Positions 60,011 through 64,000 of a stretch of DNA of 64,000 nucleotides are shown here, piece by piece. The translations under genes were made by a program, and so were the position numbers. Below the pieces are notes generated by a model. The model searched no databases. It was given only the letters and a program-made list of their open reading frames with translations, and was not told where the DNA came from. The stretch is from Arthrobacter sp. U41 (lineage in GTDB: Bacteria; Actinomycetota; Actinomycetes; Actinomycetales; Micrococcaceae). How positions within the stretch are numbered: the first letter of the stretch is position 1; the number at the start of each line of letters is the position of its first letter. The DNA lies in NCBI RefSeq assembly GCF_007679325.1, contig NZ_VEGI01000001.1, positions 930,001 to 994,000 of the forward strand. The letters run 5' to 3'.

Positions 60011-60778
60011 TCAGATGCGGCGCATCCGCAGGACCACGGCACCGGCGATGAAGGACAGTGCCACGAGTCCGATCCCCAGGCCCAGCAAAGGGGAACGTCC
60101 GCCGGGCTGGCGCGTTGAGGTGGCCTCCATCGACGTGCTGCCGGAGCGGGGGTCAGCCGACGACGTCGCGGGGCCACCCGTAGCTGTCGGCGACGCGGCG
60201 GCGCTCGACGACGTTGCGGGGGCGGTGTTCGACGGCGCTGAGCCGGCCGGCGCTTCGGTGGCGGGCACTTCACCGGCCGGCGTTTCAGCTGCCGGCACTT
60301 CAGCGACGGGCACTTCAGCGACGGGGGCCGACGTCGCGGGCTGCGCCGGCGGCTGGCTGGTCGTGGGCACCGCGGGCTGGGAGGCCGCAGGCGTGGTGGG
60401 CTGCGGAACCGCAGGTGCCGCTGGCGTGGTGGGCTGCGGAGTGAGCGTCGGAGAGGGAGCGGGAGAGTGCCTCGGCGGGCGGCTCGGCTCCGGCTCGTCA
60501 GGGCCCTCCGTGGGCGAGGGCTGCGGGGAGGACGGCGAGGGCGTGGGGTCCTCCGAGTGGTTGAGCAGGCCATCCAGGACGCCGTCGAGGTCAATGGACA
60601 GCAGGTCCGAACCGGCAGGAACCGAGGCGGAGACGCCCGTAGCAGCGTGTGCGGCAGGCGCGCCTGCGGAGAGTGCCAGTACCACTCCAAGCGCTGCAGC
60701 TGCCGTGCCGCGCCGGAGTCCCCCATGGTGACCGGCCTGCGTTTTCTGGACGTGGGACCTGTGCGTAACCATGGTCAT
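60011..60778 (-). CDS. Secreted Pro/Thr/Ala-rich membrane-anchored protein
   Basis: A 255-residue protein of unknown function. Signal peptide at the N-terminus (RRGTAAAALGVVLALSAGAP, cleavage near AHAATG), a short globular segment with LLSIDLDGVLDGLLNH, then ~150 residues of Pro, Thr, Ser and Ala with repeats such as PVAEVPVAEVPAAETPAGEV. The C-terminus has a membrane helix (LLGLGIGLVALSFIAGAVVL) and RMRRI, the layout of wall-anchored proteins, but no LPxTG motif. ATGs at 60778 and 60772 are both possible. It lies between cgoX and hemQ on the same strand; a link to haem is not shown. Confidence 0.75.
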   Translation of the reverse strand: MTMVTHRSHVQKTQAGHHGGLRRGTAAAALGVVLALSAGAPAAHAATGVSASVPAGSDLLSIDLDGVLDGLLNHSEDPTPSPSSPQPSPTEGPDEPEPSRPPRHSPAPSPTLTPQPTTPAAPAVPQPTTPAASQPAVPTTSQPPAQPATSAPVAEVPVAEVPAAETPAGEVPATEAPAGSAPSNTAPATSSSAAASPTATGGPATSSADPRSGSTSMEATSTRQPGGRSPLLGLGIGLVALSFIAGAVVLRMRRI

Positions 60779-60895
60779 CGAGCGTAGCCGCCCGAAGAGA
60801 CTGGGAAAAATTTGCTGTTCCCCCGGTTTCCGGGTATCCGGCGCCCCTGAATGGCGCCTGCGTCCGGGCACCCCACACCGGTCACCCCGCGCCGG

Positions 60896-62398
60896 TCAGG
60901 ACAGCAGCTGCCGGACCTGGTTCGGCGTGTCAGCAACGATCGCCGCGAGCCCGTTGCCGGACAGCCAGCCGCCCACCAGGGACAGGGTGCCGTCCGCCGC
61001 GCAGATGCTCCGGACCTCCGCCACACGGCCCCTGTGGCCAAGGGAAGCGAAGGGCAGGGCGCCGCCCCAGCGCACGACGTCCCAGTCCACGACGTCGCCG
61101 GCCGTGACCGGAACGGACAGCAGGGTGGAGGCATCCTCCAGGGCAGCGTCGAACAACTCCGCGTCGGTGCGCGGCTCCGGGTGTGCCTGGGCGCCGTGCC
61201 GGGCGTCACCGCGCCCGTAGGACAGCCGGACAACGTGGGTGCCGGGGCCGGCCTGATCGGCGAGCCAGCCCCATTTTGCGGTGGCATGGGTGAGGGCCTT
61301 GGCCTGGATACCCGGGCTCTGCGGCGCCACCAGGACCCCGGTGCCCCGCGGCCTGGCGTCGAGCCGGGGCAGATCCACCACCAGCGTGACCAGGCTGACA
61401 TCGGGCCCTGGCTCGGGACGCCGGCTGGCAAGGTCCGGCAGTGCGTCCGTGAGCAGCCCGACGGCGGCCGGGCCTTCCACAGCGACCACCAGCAGCCCGG
61501 CGTCGTGCGCCGCGCCGCCGGCGGAGACCCGCCAGCCGTCCGCGGTGCGCGCCACGGCGTCGGCCCGCGTCCCGCCGAGCAGTGTCACGCCTTCGCTGCG
61601 CAGCTCGGCGACCAGCGCGGAGATGAGAGTGTGCATCCCGCCGCGCAGTCCTGCGACGGCGGACCCCGCCTTCTGCAGCCCGGCGGACGGCGCAGGGGGC
61701 AGGGCGCCTGTGTTGAGTTGGGTCCCATTGCCTTGGGTCCCATTGCGTTGGGCGGCGACGGCGGCAGCGAGGTACCCGCGGGCCCTGACCCCGGCACGGA
61801 GGCCCGGTGCCACCATGTCGACGTCGAGCACGTCCGGGTCCGCGGAGTGGACACCGCCAACGACGGGTGCCACGAGCCGTTCCAGCACGCGCCGCCCCAT
61901 CCGGGCACGGACCAGCGCCGAGACGCTGGTGGTCCCCGCCTTGGTGCCCAGCGAGGCGGGCAGCAGCTTGTCGAACGAGGCCCGGAGCGAACCCGCCAGG
62001 CCGAGGGAGCGGCGGACTTCCGGGTCCCAGGGGTTGGCCGGGATGCCGAGAACCCCGGTGCGGGGCAGCTCCCGCGGGCCGTCGGGCAACTGGACCCAGG
62101 CGCCGCCGGGGTTCGGCGCGACGATGCTGTCCGCGAGGCCCAGTTCGGCGGCGAGGTCCGCCACGGCGGAGGACCGGGTGGCGAAGGATTCGGCGCCGCT
62201 GTCCAGGGTCAGGCCCGCCACCACATGGCTGCCGACGCAGCCGCCCCACACACCGGAGGCCTCCAGGACCGTGGTCCGGACGCCGGCGCGGGCCAGCGTC
62301 CGTGCTGCGAGCAGCCCGGAGATGCCGCCGCCCACCACAACGGCTGTCTGCGCTGTTTCGACCGGCGTCCCGGGTTCAGCGGCCCCGGCTGCCTCCAT
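60896..62398 (-). CDS. hemG: Coproporphyrinogen III oxidase (HemY/CgoX type)
   Basis: A 500-residue FAD enzyme that oxidises coproporphyrinogen III to coproporphyrin III in this pathway (cgoX; often annotated hemG or hemY). The FAD fold is AVVVGGGISGLLAARTLARA (GGGISG at 23-28). Later motifs include SGAESFATRSSAVADLAAEL, GVHSADPDVLDVDMVAP and the C-terminal SLVGGWLSGNGLAAIVADT. A small Asn/Gly/Thr/Gln insert (GTQGNGTQLN) is coded by a 15-bp tandem repeat. The ATG at 62398 lies four bases after the hemE stop, so the two form an operon. Confidence 0.92.
   Translation of the reverse strand: MEAAGAAEPGTPVETAQTAVVVGGGISGLLAARTLARAGVRTTVLEASGVWGGCVGSHVVAGLTLDSGAESFATRSSAVADLAAELGLADSIVAPNPGGAWVQLPDGPRELPRTGVLGIPANPWDPEVRRSLGLAGSLRASFDKLLPASLGTKAGTTSVSALVRARMGRRVLERLVAPVVGGVHSADPDVLDVDMVAPGLRAGVRARGYLAAAVAAQRNGTQGNGTQLNTGALPPAPSAGLQKAGSAVAGLRGGMHTLISALVAELRSEGVTLLGGTRADAVARTADGWRVSAGGAAHDAGLLVVAVEGPAAVGLLTDALPDLASRRPEPGPDVSLVTLVVDLPRLDARPRGTGVLVAPQSPGIQAKALTHATAKWGWLADQAGPGTHVVRLSYGRGDARHGAQAHPEPRTDAELFDAALEDASTLLSVPVTAGDVVDWDVVRWGGALPFASLGHRGRVAEVRSICAADGTLSLVGGWLSGNGLAAIVADTPNQVRQLLS
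61718..61747. repeat. Two 15-bp tandem repeats inside cgoX
   Basis: TTGGGTCCCATTGCC is repeated once with a single change and followed by a third partial copy. It is in frame and encodes the NGTQ units of the insert in CgoX. Confidence 0.7.
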
Positions 62399-62402
62399 GG
62401 CG

Positions 62403-63500
62403 CTACTCCGGGGAGATCGAGTGGATAAGTTCGACGACGCGCGTCAGCACGTCGGGGTCGGTGTCCGGCGGCACCCCGTGGCCGAGGTTCAACACGTGTC
62501 CCGGAGCCGAAGCGCCGGCGGCGATGACGTCGCGGACGTGCGCTTCGAGGACCTCCCACGGCGCAGGCAGCAGGGCCGGGTCGATGTTGCCCTGCAGCGG
62601 GACCGTGCCGCCCAGCCGGCGGTTGGCTTCGTCCAGCGGCAGCCGGTAGTCCACTCCGACGACGTCGACGCCGACATCGCGCATGGCGACCAGAAGTTCC
62701 GAGGTGCCGGTGCCGAAGTGGATCAGCGGGGCGCCGAGGTGCCGGACGTGGTCCAGGGCGCGGGTTGAGGCCGGCGCGACAAAGCGCTGGTAGTCGGCGA
62801 GGCCCAGGGAGCCCGCCCAGGAGTCGAAGAGCTGGCCGGCGGAGGCGCCGGCTTCCAGCTGGGCGCGGAGGAACAGGCCGGATGCGTCCGCGGCCCAGTT
62901 CGCCAGGGCGGTCCAGGTCTCGGGATCGGCGTGCATCATGGTGCGCGGGCCGAGGTGGTCGCGGGACGGCTTTCCTTCCACCATGTACGCCGCGAGTGTG
63001 AACGGCGCGCCGGCGAAGCCGATCAGCGGGGTGCTGCCGAGCTGGGCCACAGTGAGCCGGACGGCTTCGCGGATCGGTTCGAGGGCTTCCCAGGTGAGCT
63101 GGGGCAGGGCGGCGACGTCGGCAGCGGTGCGCACCGGCTTGTCCAGCACGGGACCGACCCCGGGGACGATGTCCACGCCGACTCCGGCCAGCTTGAGCGG
63201 GATGACGATGTCGGAGAAAAAGATGGCGGCATCGACGTCGTGGCGGCGGACCGGCTGCAGGGTGATCTCGGAGGCGAGCTCGGGCCGCAGGCAGGAATCC
63301 AGCATCGCGACCCCCTCGCGCACTTTGAGGTATTCGGGCAGCGAACGTCCGGCCTGGCGCATGAACCAGACGGGACGGCGGGACGGCTTGCCGCCGCGGT
63401 AGGCGGTGATCAGCGGGGAATCCGCGGTGCGGCCGTCCATCAGCGGGTGCCCGGCGTCGAGGCCGGAGATTTCGGGGGTTGCCGCGGTGCTAGGAGTCAT
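62403..63500 (-). CDS. hemE: Uroporphyrinogen decarboxylase
   Basis: A 365-residue TIM-barrel enzyme that decarboxylates uroporphyrinogen III to coproporphyrinogen [23 protein letters not shown] is the signature 1, [20 protein letters not shown] carries the substrate Asp, and [20 protein letters not shown] and [13 protein letters not shown] are also diagnostic. The ATG at 63500 ([10 protein letters not shown]) follows GAAGG closely. It is the first gene of hemE-cgoX and is divergent from hemA. Confidence 0.96.
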   Translation of the reverse strand: MTPSTAATPEISGLDAGHPLMDGRTADSPLITAYRGGKPSRRPVWFMRQAGRSLPEYLKVREGVAMLDSCLRPELASEITLQPVRRHDVDAAIFFSDIVIPLKLAGVGVDIVPGVGPVLDKPVRTAADVAALPQLTWEALEPIREAVRLTVAQLGSTPLIGFAGAPFTLAAYMVEGKPSRDHLGPRTMMHADPETWTALANWAADASGLFLRAQLEAGASAGQLFDSWAGSLGLADYQRFVAPASTRALDHVRHLGAPLIHFGTGTSELLVAMRDVGVDVVGVDYRLPLDEANRRLGGTVPLQGNIDPALLPAPWEVLEAHVRDVIAAGASAPGHVLNLGHGVPPDTDPDVLTRVVELIHSISPE

Positions 63501-63664
63501 GCCTTCGATTGTGCCGAAAATCGGCCCCAAAAGATAACGACAGCCTGTCACCGTCCCCGTCACGGCCACGGGCCGCGACCCGGAGCGCGACCCCGCTGCG
63601 CCGGGGCGACGCTGGAGCGGTGGCGGGAATCACACCCCGGCGTGGGCGGTTACACGCCGGGCAG

Positions 63665-63695
63665 TTGTTCTACGCAGGTACGAAAAAGCTATGAT
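63665..63695 (+). promoter_or_regulatory. Candidate hemA promoter
   Basis: TTGTTC (63665-63670) and TATGAT (63690-63695) are 19 bases apart. The -10 box ends nine bases before the hemA GTG and no ribosome-binding sequence intervenes, so the transcript would be leaderless or nearly so. Confidence 0.45.
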
Positions 63696-63704
63696 TGTCC
63701 TGCT

Positions 63705-64000
63705 GTGGTTCTTTTTTCTCTGGTGGCGACCCACGCCGACATCGACCTCGAGACCGTTGCTCAACTGAGCACCGGCGCTTCAGAGCTCGCCACATCCGCC
63801 CTCGCCGGATCGCCGGCCGTGGCGGGTGCCATTGTGCTTGCCACCTGCAACCGCTTCGAAATCTACGGCGAAGCGCACCGCACCGAAGATGTGGACAACG
63901 CCCGGGCGGCCCTCATCGCCCAGCTGAGCGGCTCCACCGGGCTCAACGAACAACTCGTCGCTCGGTCCTTCAATACGCACACGGGTGCGGACGTCACCCG
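63705..64000 (+). CDS. hemA: Glutamyl-tRNA reductase, N-terminal part (cut by window end)
   Basis: 98 codons are visible from the GTG at 63705: [20 protein letters not shown], then [28 protein letters not shown] holds the catalytic cysteine of glutamyl-tRNA reductase, which makes glutamate-1-semialdehyde as the first step of the C5 haem pathway. The rest of the catalytic domain and the NADPH domain lie beyond the window. The gene is divergent from hemE across 204 bp, with hemL about 10 kb away in the same cluster. Confidence 0.94.
   Translation, partial: MVLFSLVATHADIDLETVAQLSTGASELATSALAGSPAVAGAIVLATCNRFEIYGEAHRTEDVDNARAALIAQLSGSTGLNEQLVARSFNTHTGADVT

Noticed and set aside
1..64000. Mobile elements, prophage or genomic island
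   Set aside because: No transposase, integrase, phage gene, attachment-site duplication or shift in base composition was seen; nearly all genes are core actinobacterial families.

Overview
The window is high-GC DNA from the chromosome of an actinobacterium, most likely a member of the Micrococcaceae close to Arthrobacter/Pseudarthrobacter. This rests on a coproporphyrin-dependent haem pathway with HemQ, an AdnAB-type motor-nuclease pair, UvrD2 with HRDC and tetracysteine domains, a SigK/RskA-like pair, an actinobacterial UPF0182 protein, many GTG/TTG starts and many ATGA start/stop overlaps. I see no insertion sequence, prophage, integrase, CRISPR array or rRNA operon; this is a core-gene region.

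Layout. 0.0-1.2 kb: MetE-like protein (cut by the window edge) and chorismate mutase. 1.3-6.9 kb: peptide ABC transporter dppA-dppB-dppC-dppDF on the minus strand, with one fused double ATPase. 7.2-13.3 kb: a sulfur/redox block with mnmA, a ferredoxin reductase-like flavoprotein, a cysteine desulfurase, an EamA exporter, a SufR-like HTH regulator with a cysteine cluster, and a divergent DoxX membrane protein. Two 29-bp inverted-repeat operators of the same design lie upstream of the flavoprotein and of doxX. 13.4-19.1 kb: lipoprotein, diacylglycerol-kinase-like enzyme, J-domain protein, TrmL, sigK-rskA and gluconokinase. 19.1-21.7 kb: etfB-etfA and a PIG-L deacetylase. 22-28.6 kb: HtrA protease, TPM-domain membrane protein, PspA and DNA photolyase. 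28.7-29.0 kb: two initiator tRNA genes.

29.2-49.1 kb is a conserved actinobacterial housekeeping and DNA-repair block: UPF0182, PDZ/Lon-like protease, DUF2342 metalloprotease, YgjP-like peptidase, uvrD2, nudC, a phosphotransferase, adnB-adnA, a cysteine-less MGMT-like protein and a DnaQ-type exonuclease. From memory it resembles the Rv3193c-Rv3204 neighbourhood of Mycobacterium tuberculosis. 49.4-52.2 kb: methionine importer metNIQ with an unusual leader. 52.3-64 kb: the haem cluster. hemE-cgoX are followed on the same strand by a secreted Pro/Thr-rich protein, then hemQ-hemH-hemC-hemD-hemB-LLM oxidoreductase-hemL, mostly with overlapping start and stop codons. hemA runs divergently and is cut by the window end. 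Together these genes take glutamyl-tRNA to coproporphyrin III, coprohaem and haem b.

The points most worth following up are the shared TTCTAAAA-N13-TTTTAGAA-type operators beside a SufR-like regulator, the LLM flavoenzyme embedded in the haem operon, the J-domain protein with a possibly degenerate nuclease-like tail, and the metN leader with a G-quadruplex motif and competing stems.
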